A stretch of DNA of 64,000 nucleotides from Cellulomonas aerilata (GCF_007991755.1 NZ_BJYY01000010.1:1-64000), one strand, 5' to 3'; counted from the stretch's first letter, positions 50,420 through 59,908 are shown. The notes: generated from the letters alone by a model not told the origin. Translations and numbers: made by a program.

Positions 50420-50660
50420 ATGAAGAAGTGCCCCTGGATCGCCGCTGCCACCGCCGCGTTCGTCGTCGGCGGGATCACCTCCGCCCAGGCCGCCCGAGCC
50501 GCTGGGAGACGACCACCTTCTCCGACACCTTCGCCTTCGACGACTGCGGCTACGAGATCACGGGCGCCTTCACGTCCACCGAGCGGCTGAGGTGGAGCCA
50601 ACCGCGCGACGCAGGAGCCCCACCCCTGTTGCTCCAGGTGTACGGGGCCACCGACGCGCG
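50420..50660 (+). pseudogene. frameshifted small secreted protein
   Basis: ATG at 50420 begins a good signal peptide (MKKCPWIAAATAAFVVGGI then TSAQAA). The expected mature start RWETTTFSDTFAFDDCGYEI then lies in another frame, from about 50499. An indel near 50497-50503 therefore breaks the gene. Resemblance fades after LLLQVYGATDA (about 50655), so the C-terminus is also lost. The mature part resembles the family of the intact secreted protein at 59055-59549 (both have an FxxCGxEVT-like stretch near the mature N-terminus). A single sequencing error could explain the indel but not the missing end. Confidence 0.6.
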
Positions 50661-50800
50661 CTCATGCCGCCGTGCGTGCAGACGTCGGGACGCCCTCGTG
50701 GCACCCGTTCGCGCGAACCACGCACGACCGGCATCCCCCGAACAGGGGGACATCGCGCCACTGCGTGATCCGTTCGGCGTGTGCCGCCTACCGTCGCCCC

Positions 50801-51292
50801 ATGTCGGCCGCCATCGGATCAGCCATCACCCCAGCGGGCGCTCGCGCCGCAACGCGTGCGCGGATTCGCGCGGGGATGCTCTCGGCTGAAGCTTCCTCCC
50901 GTGCTCAGGCGAGATCTGCCGTGAGCCCGACGCTGCGCAAGGCCCTTCTCCGGCACGCGGCTGCCTGTGAGCGTGCTGCGAGTGCTCCTGACGACACGAA
51001 GGCCCGCCGGGAGGCTGCCCGCGCAGGATCGGCGGTGGCTCGGGCCCGGTCTGCCTCCATCCGCTCCGCGGCGGGGCTCCCCGCACGCGCGAAGCGCGAG
51101 CGGGGAGGAACCTCGAAGCCGCGCCTCGTCACCGGTGCCGGCACCGGAACCGCGACGCGTCGCGCGCCGACGGTAGCCACGGGACCGATCGCGCTGATGC
51201 CGCCCCGCCCGCTCCGTGCCGACACCGACTCCCCCGAGGACCGCGAGCTGTTCGGACGCGGTGCGCCTCGCCCCATCGCGCGCCGGTACTGA
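50801..51292 (+). CDS. possible basic hypothetical protein, weak coding support
   Basis: The frame gives 163 residues, rich in Ala and Arg (MSAAIGSAITPAGARAATRA...ELFGRGAPRPIARRY). Third-position GC is lower than in neighbouring genes and no domain or ribosome binding site is evident. The acidic-then-basic ending (DTDSPEDRELFGRGAP) looks more protein-like than the rest. It may be a recently acquired gene, a remnant, or a chance open frame. Confidence 0.3.
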   Translation: MSAAIGSAITPAGARAATRARIRAGMLSAEASSRAQARSAVSPTLRKALLRHAAACERAASAPDDTKARREAARAGSAVARARSASIRSAAGLPARAKRERGGTSKPRLVTGAGTGTATRRAPTVATGPIALMPPRPLRADTDSPEDRELFGRGAPRPIARRY

Positions 51293-51428
51293 CCGGGAGT
51301 GTCCGCCGGGCGATGGTCCGGTCGCTCCGCAGGCGTCTGCTGAAGGAGACTCGGCTCCATGTCGGACGGGAGCGTGCCGCGCAGGGCGTCGTTGGTCCGA
51401 GCTCGCTGCACCCGGGAGGCATAGGCAG

Positions 51429-52136
51429 GTGGGCGCTGTCATCGGGCTGTGCGGGTGGACGGTCTCCCAGGCGTCGTATGTCGGTCGCTTCCCCGTGGTC
51501 GAGGTGCAGCACACCTTCTACGAACCGCCGTCGGACGCCGTGCTGACGCGCTGGCGAACGCAGGTGCCGGCCGGTTTCGAGTTCACCATCAAGGCGTGGC
51601 AGGTCGTCACCCACGAGTCCAACAGCCCCACCTACCGGCGCCTGAAGCAGCCTCTGCCGGACAGCGCACGAGGCCAGGTCGGAGCGTTCCGGACCACGCC
51701 TCCGGTCCTCGCGGGATGGCAGCGGACCCTCGAGTGCGCCCGGATCCTGCACGCCACCGCCGTCCTGCTGCAGTGCCCGAGGAGCTTTCGACCGACGGCC
51801 GACAACGTCGGACGGCTGCGCAGCTTCCTGGCGCAGGTGGAACGCCCGGCCGGGCGGCTGCTGTGGGAGCCCCGTGGCGACTGGCCCACCCAGCTGCTCA
51901 CGGAGCTCTGCGCCGAGCTGGACCTCGTCCACGTCGTCGACCCGATGCAGACCGAGACCGTGACGCCCGAGCAGACGTACTACCGCCTGCACGGCACCAC
52001 CGGCTCGCGGCACGTGCACACCGACGACGAGCTGCGCCGGCTGCGGGACATGGTCGACGGCCGACCGTCGCCCTACGTCATGTTCAACAACCTGCCCCGT
52101 GTGGGCGACGCCGAGCGGTTCAAGGCGCTGCTCTGA
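51429..52136 (+). CDS. DUF72 (YecE-like) protein
   Basis: A 235-aa TIM-barrel-type protein: IGLCGWTVSQASYVGRFPVVEVQHTFYEPP, then FEFTIKAWQVVTHES, LLWEPRGDWPTQL, YYRLHGTTGSRHVHTDDEL and YVMFNNLPRVGDAERFKALL. These are the standard DUF72 landmarks (CGW, VE.QHTFY, KA.Q..TH, FNN). The family's function is unknown. GTG at 51429 has GGGAGGC about 8 nt upstream. It is somewhat shorter than E. coli YecE. Confidence 0.88.
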   Translation: MGAVIGLCGWTVSQASYVGRFPVVEVQHTFYEPPSDAVLTRWRTQVPAGFEFTIKAWQVVTHESNSPTYRRLKQPLPDSARGQVGAFRTTPPVLAGWQRTLECARILHATAVLLQCPRSFRPTADNVGRLRSFLAQVERPAGRLLWEPRGDWPTQLLTELCAELDLVHVVDPMQTETVTPEQTYYRLHGTTGSRHVHTDDELRRLRDMVDGRPSPYVMFNNLPRVGDAERFKALL

Positions 52137-52323
52137 TCGAGGTCTGTGCACGACGACGCCACCCCCGCGGTCCTTCGCGGTCGCCAGCCAGCCGGACGGC
52201 TTCACCGGGTACCGCCTGCCGGACCGTTCCGCACCGGTCGTCCGGCCGGTCCGGTCCACCTGCTGCGCTACCTTGGCGGACCCTGCCCCGGTCGTGCCCT
52301 TGCCTCAGGAGTGTGCTGCTCGA

Positions 52324-52776
52324 ATGAACCGCCGACGTGCCCTGGCCCTCGCCACAGCGGCAGCAGTGCCGATGGTCCTGCTCCCGGGTGCCGCACATGC
52401 CGCGCCTCCCGCCGGCCAGGGCAAGCCGGGCTCCGTCCAGACGGTCTCGGGGATGCTGCAGTCCATCAACACCAAGGCACGCAAGCTCGTGGTGGCTGAC
52501 GGGCACTCCCTGCGATACGACAGCAACGACATCGTCGTGGCTCAGCACATGCGTGACGAGGCGATGGATTCCGACGGCGACGGCGTGGTGGACACGGTGT
52601 ACTGCGGGCTGAGCGATCGCGGCTCCTACGAGACCTTCGCCGTCTTCGTGCAGCGCGGGATCCCGGCCGAGGTGTCGGCGACCGTGTACTCGGCACGTGA
52701 CGACGTCTCCGTCATCTGGGTCGTGGGAGACAGCTGCGACGGGATCATCGACGGAGCTGACGCCGACACCTTCTGA
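52324..52776 (+). CDS. secreted hypothetical protein
   Basis: A 150-aa protein with a Sec signal peptide (MNRRRALALATAAAVPMVLL, then PGAAHA-A cleavage site near residue 26). The mature region (VSGMLQSINTKARKLVVADG, DEAMDSDGDGVVDTVYCGLS, SVIWVVGDSCDGIIDGADAD) has two Asp-rich loops resembling calcium-binding DxDxDG motifs and two cysteines. No family is recognised. An AGGAG stretch lies about 12 nt upstream of the ATG. Confidence 0.72.
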   Translation: MNRRRALALATAAAVPMVLLPGAAHAAPPAGQGKPGSVQTVSGMLQSINTKARKLVVADGHSLRYDSNDIVVAQHMRDEAMDSDGDGVVDTVYCGLSDRGSYETFAVFVQRGIPAEVSATVYSARDDVSVIWVVGDSCDGIIDGADADTF

Positions 52777-52989
52777 CGGCATCCGCCCGCAGATCGACCG
52801 TCACTCTGCAGCGGAGGTCGGACGACGGCTGGACCTGCGCGGCAGCCCGGGTCCGGCACCGGACCGACACCGGGGCAGACTCCGGCGGGCCGGGTGTGCT
52901 GAGGGCCGGTGACCGGCCGACGCCGGCACTCGAGCGAGCCCTCGACCCGGTCACGGTCGGAAGCTCCGACCGCGGGTTCGACGACCCGT

Positions 52990-53019
52990 TGTGGGCGCGA
53001 CCCGGGCAGGAATAGCGTC
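52990..53019 (+). promoter_or_regulatory. probable promoter of the M1 peptidase gene
   Basis: TTGTGG (52990-52995), an 18-nt spacer and TAGCGT (53014-53019) fit the actinobacterial housekeeping pattern. Transcription would start near 53026, about 30 nt before the ATG at 53055, with the GAGGGGG ribosome binding site between. The rest of the 278-bp gap before it shows no gene. Confidence 0.55.
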
Positions 53020-53054
53020 GCAACCCTGAGATCGGCCGGCGCGAGGGGGCGACC

Positions 53055-55226
53055 ATGTCGGTGTCGAGGACGGTGACGGTCCTGATCGCGATGCTCGCGC
53101 TCCTCGCTCCGCTCGGCGGTGCCGCGGCCGCCCACACGCGCGCCCCCCGGGAGTTCACCGCGGGGGCAGCGGGCGTCGGGGACCCGTACTTCCCGCTGGA
53201 CGGCAACGGCGGATACGACGTCGACCACTACGACCTGGACCTGCGGTACGACCCCGCGTCGGACGTGCTCAGCGGGCGCGCGACCATCACGGCGCAGGCG
53301 ACGCAGGACCTGTCCGCGTTCAACCTCGATCTCGTCGGGCTCGCCGTCCGATCCGTCGAGGTCGACGGTCGGGTCGCCACCTGGGTGCGGGACGCCGGTG
53401 AGCTGACCGTCACGCCGTCGCGTGGACTGCGCGAGCGCAGCCGCTTCCACGTCGTGGTGGTCTACGACGGCGTGCCGCAGACGCTCGACACCCCCTTCGG
53501 GCCGATGGGGTTCGTCCACACCGACGACGGCGCCCTCGTGCTGGGGCAGCCCCATGCCGCCGCGACCTGGTTCCCCGCGAACGACCACCCGGCCGACGCG
53601 GCGTCCCTCACCGTGACCGTCGACGTCCCCGAAGGCCTGACCGCCGTGAGCAACGGCGTCCTGCGCAGCCAGGACACCGCCGACGGCTGGACCACCTGGA
53701 CGTGGCACGCCCGCGAGCCCATGGCGTCGTACCTCACGGTCCTCGCCATCGGGAGGTTCACCATCGACGAGTACCGGGCCGACGGCGTGCGGTTCTGGGA
53801 CGCCATCGACCCCAGCCTCTTCAAGGCCGAGCCGCGGACGGGCGGACGTGCGGCCATCGCGGGCACCGGCGACCTGGCGTTCAAGCGGCTCGCGCGCACC
53901 CTCACGGTGCCGACGGGCGGGGCGACGGTCTCCTTCTGGGTGGACCGGGACACCGAGGCGCTCTTCGACTACTTCCTGGTCGAGGCGCGGCCGGTCGGCA
54001 CCGACGAGTGGACCACGCTGCGGGACGCCAACGGTCACACGACCCAGGGCATGGGGTTCTCCTGCCCGTTCTGGCTCGCCCAGCACCCCTTCCTCACCCA
54101 CTACCAGTCCACGCCCGTCGCCCCGGACGAACCCTGCGCACCCACCGGCTCCACCGGCGAGTGGTGGGCGGCCACCGGCAGGAGCGACGGGTACGAGCAG
54201 TGGAGCGTGGACCTGGCCGACTACGCCGGTGGCGCCGTCGAGATCGCGCTCACCTACGTCACGGACGACGTGGTGACGCGCCCCGGTCCCGTGGTGGACG
54301 ACGTCGTCGTCTCCACCGGGGAGGGCAGCACGTCCTTCGAGGACGACGGCGACCCGCTCGACGGCTGGACGGTGACCGGCCCGCCGGAGGGCAGCCCGCC
54401 GAGCACCTCGGACTGGGTCGTCGGCACCGCCGCCGACGTGCCGCCGGCCACCGGGGAGGCCGCACGAGAGGCGTTCGCCCGGCAGCCCGAGATCATCGAC
54501 TTCCTCGAGGACCTCTTCGGCCGGTACCCGTTCCGGGCGGCGGGCGGGATCGTCGACGACGTACCGCAGATCGGGTTCGCGCTGGAGACCCAGACGCGGC
54601 CGGTGTACGGCGACTCGGTGTTCTCCGACCCGGTGTTCGCGGAGGTCGTCATCGTGCACGAGCTCGCGCACCAGTGGACCGGTGACGACCTCCGGCTCGG
54701 GCGCTGGCGAGACATCTGGCTGAACGAGGGCTTCGCGACCTACGCCGAGTGGCTGTGGCTGGAGCGGGAGGGCCGGCAGAAGGCGGACGAGTCCTTCGGC
54801 TTCGTGGCCGGGCTCCCGGCGGACGACCCGTTCTGGTCGGTGACCATCGGCGACCCCGGACCGGACGAGCTGTTCTCGGGAGCGGTGTACCAGCGCGGCG
54901 CCATGACGCTGCACGCGCTGCGCCGCGAGATCGGCGACGAGGCGTTCTTCGAGCTGCTCCGCCGCTGGCCCCGGTCGCAGCGGGGCGACACCGTCAGCAC
55001 GGCGGAGCTCGTCGACCTCGCGACGAGGGTGAGCGGGCGCGACCTGGACGCCTTCTTCCGGACGTGGCTGTTCACGCCGGCCAAGCCTGCCGGCCTGCCC
55101 GAACCCCCCGAGCCGGCGAGCACCCCGGCGGGCGACCTCATGGCGGCACGGTCGCCGGATGCCGCACGCCGACCTGCGGGCACGGTCGCGGGCGGCACCG
55201 ACCATGCGGTGCTGCCGCGCCGCTGA
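53055..55226 (+). CDS. secreted M1-family metallopeptidase with inserted beta-rich domain
   Basis: A 723-aa protein with a signal peptide (cut near AAAAHT, residue 27). Residues 45-250 are the M1 beta-saddle domain ([13 protein letters not shown]..., [20 protein letters not shown]). Residues about 465-690 are the catalytic domain with H535ELAH539 and NE558GFATYAEW, the zinc site, and an atypical GFALETQ in place of GAMEN. Between them (about 255-463) lies an inserted segment with two beta-sandwich-like repeats ([40 protein letters not shown]), similar to domains of immune-inhibitor-A-type M6 proteases. An N-terminal-exopeptidase or extracellular protein-degrading role is likely. Confidence 0.9.
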   Translation: MSVSRTVTVLIAMLALLAPLGGAAAAHTRAPREFTAGAAGVGDPYFPLDGNGGYDVDHYDLDLRYDPASDVLSGRATITAQATQDLSAFNLDLVGLAVRSVEVDGRVATWVRDAGELTVTPSRGLRERSRFHVVVVYDGVPQTLDTPFGPMGFVHTDDGALVLGQPHAAATWFPANDHPADAASLTVTVDVPEGLTAVSNGVLRSQDTADGWTTWTWHAREPMASYLTVLAIGRFTIDEYRADGVRFWDAIDPSLFKAEPRTGGRAAIAGTGDLAFKRLARTLTVPTGGATVSFWVDRDTEALFDYFLVEARPVGTDEWTTLRDANGHTTQGMGFSCPFWLAQHPFLTHYQSTPVAPDEPCAPTGSTGEWWAATGRSDGYEQWSVDLADYAGGAVEIALTYVTDDVVTRPGPVVDDVVVSTGEGSTSFEDDGDPLDGWTVTGPPEGSPPSTSDWVVGTAADVPPATGEAAREAFARQPEIIDFLEDLFGRYPFRAAGGIVDDVPQIGFALETQTRPVYGDSVFSDPVFAEVVIVHELAHQWTGDDLRLGRWRDIWLNEGFATYAEWLWLEREGRQKADESFGFVAGLPADDPFWSVTIGDPGPDELFSGAVYQRGAMTLHALRREIGDEAFFELLRRWPRSQRGDTVSTAELVDLATRVSGRDLDAFFRTWLFTPAKPAGLPEPPEPASTPAGDLMAARSPDAARRPAGTVAGGTDHAVLPRR

Positions 55227-55415
55227 CGGTCCGGATCGTCCGGTCAACGGCAGCGGTGCTCCCGGAGCAGGCCTCACCGTCCTGGCGAGGTGCGGACCTC
55301 CCCAGAGGAAAGCCCGATCACGAGCGGACGAGCTCCCGTGCCGCGCAGCGCTCGCGGCTGGTGGGCCGACCCGGGCGCGTGGACATCGTGACGGTCGGCC
55401 CGCAGACTCGGCGGC

Positions 55416-56552
55416 GTGTGGGACCTCGTGGTGGTGGGAGCCGGGCCGGCCGGTGCGACGGCCGCACTCGCGGCCCTGTCCGCAAGGCCGGGCGCGCGCG
55501 TGCTCATGCTCGACCGCGCGAGCTTCCCGCGGGACAAGGCGTGCGGGGACGGAGTGGCACCGCACGTGCTGGACGTCCTCGCCACCGTCGGCGTGACCGG
55601 GCTGCTGGACGACCGAATCCCGGTGAGCCGGCTGGAGCTGTCGCGCGGGCCGTGGACGGCGAGCGGCACCATGCGGCGCCCCGCGTGGGTGGTCCCACGC
55701 CGGGTGCTCGACGCCAGGCTGGTCGAGGCCGCCGTCTCGGCCGGTGCGGAGCTGCGCCGGCACCGGGTCCGCGACGTGGTCGTGGCGGCCGATCGCGTGA
55801 TCGTCGACGGGCACGTGCAGGCCCGGGCGGTCGTGGGCGCCGACGGCGCCACGTCGGTGGTGAGGCGGGCGGCAGGTCTGGCTCCACCGCGATCCCAGGC
55901 CCTGGCGTTGCGGGGCTACGCCCCCACGCCGACGTCCCGGTCGGGCCGGCAGGTGATCCGGTTCGGCGACGGCGGATCCGCCGGGTACGCCTGGTCGTTC
56001 GACCGGGGCGACGGCTGGTCCAACATCGGCTACGGCGAGGTCCTGCGGCGCCGACGTCAGCACTTGACCCGGCGACGCCTGGTCGAGGAGCTGGAGGCGC
56101 TGCTACCCGGCGCGACCACCGGTGCCCGTGGCTGGGTCGGGCACCACCTGCCCCTGTCGACCGCCCGCTGGCAGCACCCGGACGGCCGCATCCTGCTCGC
56201 CGGTGACGCAGCGGCGCTGATCAACCCGCTGTCCGGCGAGGGCCTCTACTACGCGGTCGCCAGCGGGGCGGCGGCCGGCCGTGCAGCGGTGACGGGCAAC
56301 AGCGCGCACGCCGGCGCGGCGTACCGGCTCGCGGTCCGACGCCTCCTCCGCACGCACCTGCTCTCCACGGCCACGGTGGCCCGAGCGATCGGTGTGCCCG
56401 GCGTCCTGACCGCCGGCCTGCGCGCCGCCGACAGCGACCACCGCGTCTTCGACGACCTCGTCGAGCTCGGGCTCGGTCGCGGGCTCCTGACGCCCCGCGT
56501 GGTCGCCGGCCTCGCCCTGCACGGGCGCGGCCGACGACACCTGGTCAGCTGA
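55416..56552 (+). CDS. FAD-dependent oxidoreductase, geranylgeranyl-reductase family
   Basis: A 378-aa flavoprotein: LVVVGAGPAGATAALAAL (FAD-binding GxGxxG), FPRDKACGDGVAPHVLDVL (a motif typical of geranylgeranyl reductase-like proteins), VVGADGATSVVRRAAGL and GRILLAGDAAALINPLSGEG (GD motif). These enzymes reduce isoprenoid chains of quinones or lipids. No prenyl synthase gene is adjacent. The GTG at 55416 is preceded by a CAGACT hexamer 7 nt upstream and has no Shine-Dalgarno. Confidence 0.88.
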   Translation: MWDLVVVGAGPAGATAALAALSARPGARVLMLDRASFPRDKACGDGVAPHVLDVLATVGVTGLLDDRIPVSRLELSRGPWTASGTMRRPAWVVPRRVLDARLVEAAVSAGAELRRHRVRDVVVAADRVIVDGHVQARAVVGADGATSVVRRAAGLAPPRSQALALRGYAPTPTSRSGRQVIRFGDGGSAGYAWSFDRGDGWSNIGYGEVLRRRRQHLTRRRLVEELEALLPGATTGARGWVGHHLPLSTARWQHPDGRILLAGDAAALINPLSGEGLYYAVASGAAAGRAAVTGNSAHAGAAYRLAVRRLLRTHLLSTATVARAIGVPGVLTAGLRAADSDHRVFDDLVELGLGRGLLTPRVVAGLALHGRGRRHLVS

Positions 56553-56572
56553 CCCGCCTCCACCCGTAGCCC

Positions 56573-56600
56573 TCGCGGACTCCTGCAGTGCCGTCCGCGA
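56573..56600 (+). terminator. hairpin downstream of the reductase gene
   Basis: TCGCGGAC (56573-56580) pairs perfectly with GTCCGCGA (56593-56600), loop 12 nt, 21 bp after the stop codon. The rest of the 245-bp gap to the LysR gene shows no gene. Confidence 0.45.
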
Positions 56601-56797
56601 AGGATCGCTTCCCGTGCGCCGCACGACGGCGCTGTGGGTATGCGCAGCACTCACCCCGGCGTCCCGGGCGGTGCGTCCAGTCGTCGCGACATCTGACGAG
56701 CTACCGCGCATGCCGATGTCCGGATGCCGACGTGCCGCGACGCGCCACCTCGTCCGTCGCCCGGTAGTCGTGGGGCCGGGCGCCGAGGCGTGAGGAA

Positions 56798-57658
56798 CTA
56801 GTCGGATTCGGCGTAGAGCTCGGTGGCCATCTGCACGAGTTGAGAAGCGCATGACGGTTCGTCGTCGCGCCACCACCCGAGCCAGACCGGAACTGGCTCG
56901 GCGTCGCGCACGAGTCGGTAGGCGATGCCGGGGCGCGGGTGCTGGAACGTGGTGGCCGCTGACGTCAGGCCCATCGCCTGCCGGGCGGCGATGAGGGTCA
57001 GCCACTCGTCGACGTTGTGGGTGTCGCGTGTCGTGGCGGGGGCCGCGTCCGGTGGCCAAAGCTCCTCGGTGGTGGTCCCGGTGCGGGCGTCTATGGCGAC
57101 GGTGGAACCGGCGAAGTCGCTCATGCGCAGGCTGCGCCGGCGCGCCAACGGGTCGTCAGCGGCCACTGCCGCGTAGCGGGTCTCGACGCCGACGGGAACG
57201 CAACGGAAGCGCCGCTGGTCCAACGGGCGGCGGGTGACGACGATGTCGGCGGCGCCTTCGAGCAGGCCCGCCGTGCTCGTGCCGGCCTGGACGAAGACCA
57301 GCGCCGAACCGGGGTGCTCGCCCGACCAGCGCCTCTGCAACGCGGTGGTGTGGCGTCCCAGCGCCGACCACGCGTAGCCCACGCGGACCTCGGCCTGCGT
57401 GACGTCGGCGACGCGCGCCATCGCGTCGACCTCGTCGACCACGCGGCGGGCGTGTGCGGCGACCCGGACACCCGCCACGGTGGGCACCGCACCGCGGCTG
57501 GTGCGCTGGAACAGCCGTGCGCCCAGTTCGCCTTCCAGATCAGCTACCGCCCGCGACACCGAGGCCTGGGACGTGCGCAGCGCGATGGCGGCGTCGGTGA
57601 AGGTGCCTTCTTCGACGACCGCGAGGAGCGACCTCAGATGCCGGAGCTCGACCGCCAT
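56798..57658 (-). CDS. LysR-family transcriptional regulator
   Basis: A 286-aa regulator. The N-terminal winged HTH is standard (MAVELRHLRSLLAVVEEGTF, TDAAIALRTSQASVSRAVADLE, GARLFQRTSRGAVPT). The periplasmic-binding-like effector domain follows (EVRVGYAWSALGRHTTALQR, ADIVVTRRPLDQRRFRCVPV). Effector unknown. The ATG at 57658 matches the family start; an upstream in-frame start at 57703 would add 15 unrelated residues. Divergence from an EamA transporter is the usual LysR arrangement for a regulated target. Confidence 0.92.
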   Translation of the reverse strand: MAVELRHLRSLLAVVEEGTFTDAAIALRTSQASVSRAVADLEGELGARLFQRTSRGAVPTVAGVRVAAHARRVVDEVDAMARVADVTQAEVRVGYAWSALGRHTTALQRRWSGEHPGSALVFVQAGTSTAGLLEGAADIVVTRRPLDQRRFRCVPVGVETRYAAVAADDPLARRRSLRMSDFAGSTVAIDARTGTTTEELWPPDAAPATTRDTHNVDEWLTLIAARQAMGLTSAATTFQHPRPGIAYRLVRDAEPVPVWLGWWRDDEPSCASQLVQMATELYAESD

Positions 57659-57727
57659 GCGTCCAGCGTATGGGGGCACGCTGCGATGCATTTCGCCGAC
57701 CACGCCGACGTGGCCAGGCTCTGCGGC
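57659..57727. promoter_or_regulatory. lysR-eamA divergent promoter region
   Basis: The 69-bp gap holds GCGA-TGCATT-TCGC (57683-57696), a short dyad of the kind bound by LysR-type regulators. A CAGGCT hexamer (57715-57720) lies 7 nt before the transporter ATG at 57728 and could be its -10 box. Confidence 0.4.
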
Positions 57728-58663
57728 ATGGACACGTCCACGGCAAAGCCCGCCCTCGCAGACGTCGGCGCGCCTGGCCGAGCCAGCGCGGGGACCGGCA
57801 CGCGGTCCGGGTGGCGGGGTGTGACCCAGGTGCTCGTCAGTGCCGCGAGCAACCAGACGGGCGCGGGTCTGGGCGCGCAGGCCTTCGACATCGTCGGCCC
57901 CGTCGGCGTCGTGGCCGTGCGCCAGGCCGTCGCCGCGGCCGTGCTGCTGCCGGTCGCCCGCCCACCGCTATGTCGGATGACGTGGACGCAGTGGTGGCCG
58001 ACGCTGCTGCTGGCGCTGGTGTTCGGCACCATGAACCTGACGCTCTACCTGGCAATCGACCGGATCGGCCTCGGCCTGGCTATCACTCTGGAGTTCCTCG
58101 GTCCCCTCACCCTCACCCTGGCCGCCTCCCGCACCCGGCCCGACGTGGTGACCGCCATCTTGGCCGCCGCCGGGGTGTACGTCCTGGTCCTCCCGGGGCC
58201 CGCCGACGACGTCCTGGGACTGGCGCTCGGCCTGACCGCCGGCGTGTGCTGGGCGGCCTACATCGTCCTCAACCGGGTCGTCGGCGTCCGCCTGACCGGA
58301 CTCCAGGCACCCACCCTGGCAAGCGGCCTGTGCGCCCTCGGGTACCTGCCGGTCCTCGTGACGATCACCGTCGCCGCGTCCTGGGACGCCTCGGCCGTGA
58401 CGCGCGCCGTAGCCGCCGGCCTGTTGTCGTCCGTCGTCCCCTATGCCGTCGACCTCGTCACGCTGCGCACCGTGACGCCACGCCAGTTCGGCCTCCTGTC
58501 CAGCGCGCAGCCGGCCATGGCCGCGCTGGTCGGTCTTCTCCTGCTCAGTCAGCCACTCGCTGTTCACGAGTGGCTTGGCATCGCCATCGTCATCGCCGCA
58601 AACGCGCTCGCCGTCGCCACCAACGCGACGACCGCACCCACCGAGCGCGCTGCCGGCCAGTAG
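57728..58663 (+). CDS. EamA/RhtA-type transporter
   Basis: A 311-aa inner-membrane transporter of the drug/metabolite superfamily with about ten helices and two EamA repeats (VLVSAASNQTGAGLGAQAFD, NLTLYLAIDRIGLGLAITLE, VLGLALGLTAGVCWAAYIVL, QFGLLSSAQPAMAALVGLLL). The pattern resembles RhtA-type threonine/homoserine exporters, but the substrate is not proven. ATG at 57728 is preferred; an in-frame ATG at 57686 would lie inside the divergent operator-like dyad. Probably controlled by the adjacent LysR. Confidence 0.88.
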   Translation: MDTSTAKPALADVGAPGRASAGTGTRSGWRGVTQVLVSAASNQTGAGLGAQAFDIVGPVGVVAVRQAVAAAVLLPVARPPLCRMTWTQWWPTLLLALVFGTMNLTLYLAIDRIGLGLAITLEFLGPLTLTLAASRTRPDVVTAILAAAGVYVLVLPGPADDVLGLALGLTAGVCWAAYIVLNRVVGVRLTGLQAPTLASGLCALGYLPVLVTITVAASWDASAVTRAVAAGLLSSVVPYAVDLVTLRTVTPRQFGLLSSAQPAMAALVGLLLLSQPLAVHEWLGIAIVIAANALAVATNATTAPTERAAGQ

Positions 58664-59054
58664 CGACGTGCGCTCCGACGCACGGTCATGCCGCGATGCG
58701 GCGCGCGGTCATTGAACCCACCCGACGACCCGCCAGCACGCCCAATGCTGCCCATCGGTGAGTGACGATGCGGGCCGAAGCGAGATCTCGTCGCGAACCT
58801 GCCCGAAGACGACCGAGACCGGGCGGGTCGGCCCGTGTTGCGGGGAGTCGACGACCCGGGCGCCCGCCGGGCCACGCCGAAGCACCACCATCCGCTCCGC
58901 GCTGCTTGCGCCCTCGGCGGTTATGGCGGCCATGCCGCCTCGTGTGCGACCTTGATGGTGACGGGTCCTGCGTCGCACAGCTGCAAGTTGGCGTCTGCAT
59001 GGCAACGCTCGACAGTCACACCTGCTGGGTACCCACGTGTAAGGAGTTGCGGCG
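58664..59054. other. 391-bp gap without recognisable gene
   Basis: Open frames on both strands lack conserved motifs and have atypical composition. The region contains one copy (58807-58824) of an 18-nt repeat also found at 59642 and 60066, and the AAGGAG ribosome binding site of the following gene. Confidence 0.5.
58807..58824. repeat. dispersed 18-nt repeat, copy 1
   Basis: AGACGACCGAGACCGGGC. Copy 3 at 60066-60083 differs at one position (T for C); copy 2 at 59642-59659 differs at three. Similarity between copies 1 and 3 continues loosely on both sides (CCTGCCC before; GTCGGCC and GACGA after), suggesting a longer degraded element. Confidence 0.7.
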
Positions 59055-59549
59055 ATGAACAAGCGGTCTACTTCATGCTTCTTCTCGGCGTCAGCAGCGG
59101 CAGTGCTGGCCACGACGTTGAGCGCTCCGGCAGCCAGCGCAGCGGGACGCCCGCTGGTGGAGCAGGTGGACGCGACCTTCACGAACGGCTTCCTGACCGA
59201 GCTGTGCGGCGTGGAGGTGACTCAGCACCTCGTCGGCACCTTCACGCGGCACGAGGCCGGTGGCCGGGAGATCAGTCACTTCAACTTCAACTCGACCCTC
59301 ACTGCCGGCGACGTGACGGTCGAGAGCCGCGCACATGGACCGGAGTTCCTGACGGAGAACCCCGACGGCTCACTGACCCTTGTGGTCGTCGGCGTCACGA
59401 TGCGCAATGTGCCCGGGATCGGCACCGTGGGGCCTTTTGCCGGACGCTCGGTCACAGTCATCGCACCCGACGGCAGTGAGGTCCTCACGCACAGCGCCGG
59501 GTTGCGGGGCGGCGACGACGTGCTCTGCTCCGTTCTTCGAGGCGCCTGA
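59055..59549 (+). CDS. small secreted protein, hypothetical
   Basis: The 164-aa product has a Sec signal peptide (MNKRSTSCFFSASAAAVLAT, cleavage near ASAA, about 32). The mature domain (TFTNGFLTELCGVEVTQHLV, GTFTRHEAGGREISHFNFNS, LVVVGVTMRNVPGIGTVGPF) is beta-rich with two cysteines. AAGGAG lies 8 nt before the ATG. Similar secreted proteins of unknown function occur widely in actinobacteria. The frameshifted gene at 50420 appears related. Confidence 0.78.
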   Translation: MNKRSTSCFFSASAAAVLATTLSAPAASAAGRPLVEQVDATFTNGFLTELCGVEVTQHLVGTFTRHEAGGREISHFNFNSTLTAGDVTVESRAHGPEFLTENPDGSLTLVVVGVTMRNVPGIGTVGPFAGRSVTVIAPDGSEVLTHSAGLRGGDDVLCSVLRGA

Positions 59550-59641
59550 GGAAGCACGACCTGGCACGGTGACCTCCGATCGGCGCTGGCGAGCCAGGCG
59601 AGCCGGGCTACCCCGCTCGACCTCATGACACGGGTGCCGGC

Positions 59642-59659
59642 GAACGACCGAAACCGGGC
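59642..59659. repeat. dispersed 18-nt repeat, copy 2
   Basis: GAACGACCGAAACCGGGC, the most divergent of three copies; see 58807 and 60066. Confidence 0.5.
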
Positions 59660-59680
59660 GCTGAACGGACCGCCGCATAG

Positions 59681-59908
59681 CTATGCAGGCACGAGACATG
59701 GACGCCAGCCGCCCCGGGCCTGCCGGCGCAGGACGGCCGCCACAGCGAAGCCGGCGACCGACAGGACGCCAGCAACCCCCCGCGGTGCCGTGTTGCTGAA
59801 CGGCACGAGCGCGGTCACCGCACACACCGCGGCAATCAACACCGTCGCCGTGCTCAGCACCCCGGCCCGGTTGGCGCTGACGGGCCGGGAGAACACCAGC
59901 GCAGCCAC
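59681..59908 (-). CDS. possible small membrane protein (75 aa)
   Basis: The frame encodes two hydrophobic segments (AGVLSTATVLIAAVCAVTAL; PRGVAGVLSVAGFAVAAVLR) with a basic end, compatible with a two-helix membrane protein. GTG at 59908 has AGAGGTGG just upstream; an upstream GTG at 59944 is also possible. No family is recognised, and composition resembles the surrounding accessory DNA. Confidence 0.45.
   Translation of the reverse strand: MAALVFSRPVSANRAGVLSTATVLIAAVCAVTALVPFSNTAPRGVAGVLSVAGFAVAAVLRRQARGGWRPCLVPA

Noticed and set aside
52626-56063. Open frame of more than 1100 codons antisense to the M1 peptidase and reductase genes
   Set aside because: Composition is Arg/Gly/Pro/Val-biased and non-globular, while the opposite strand encodes complete conserved enzymes.
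58758-58955. Short open frame between the EamA and secreted-protein genes
   Set aside because: It spans the 18-nt repeat, has no ribosome binding site, and its predicted product lacks any recognisable pattern.
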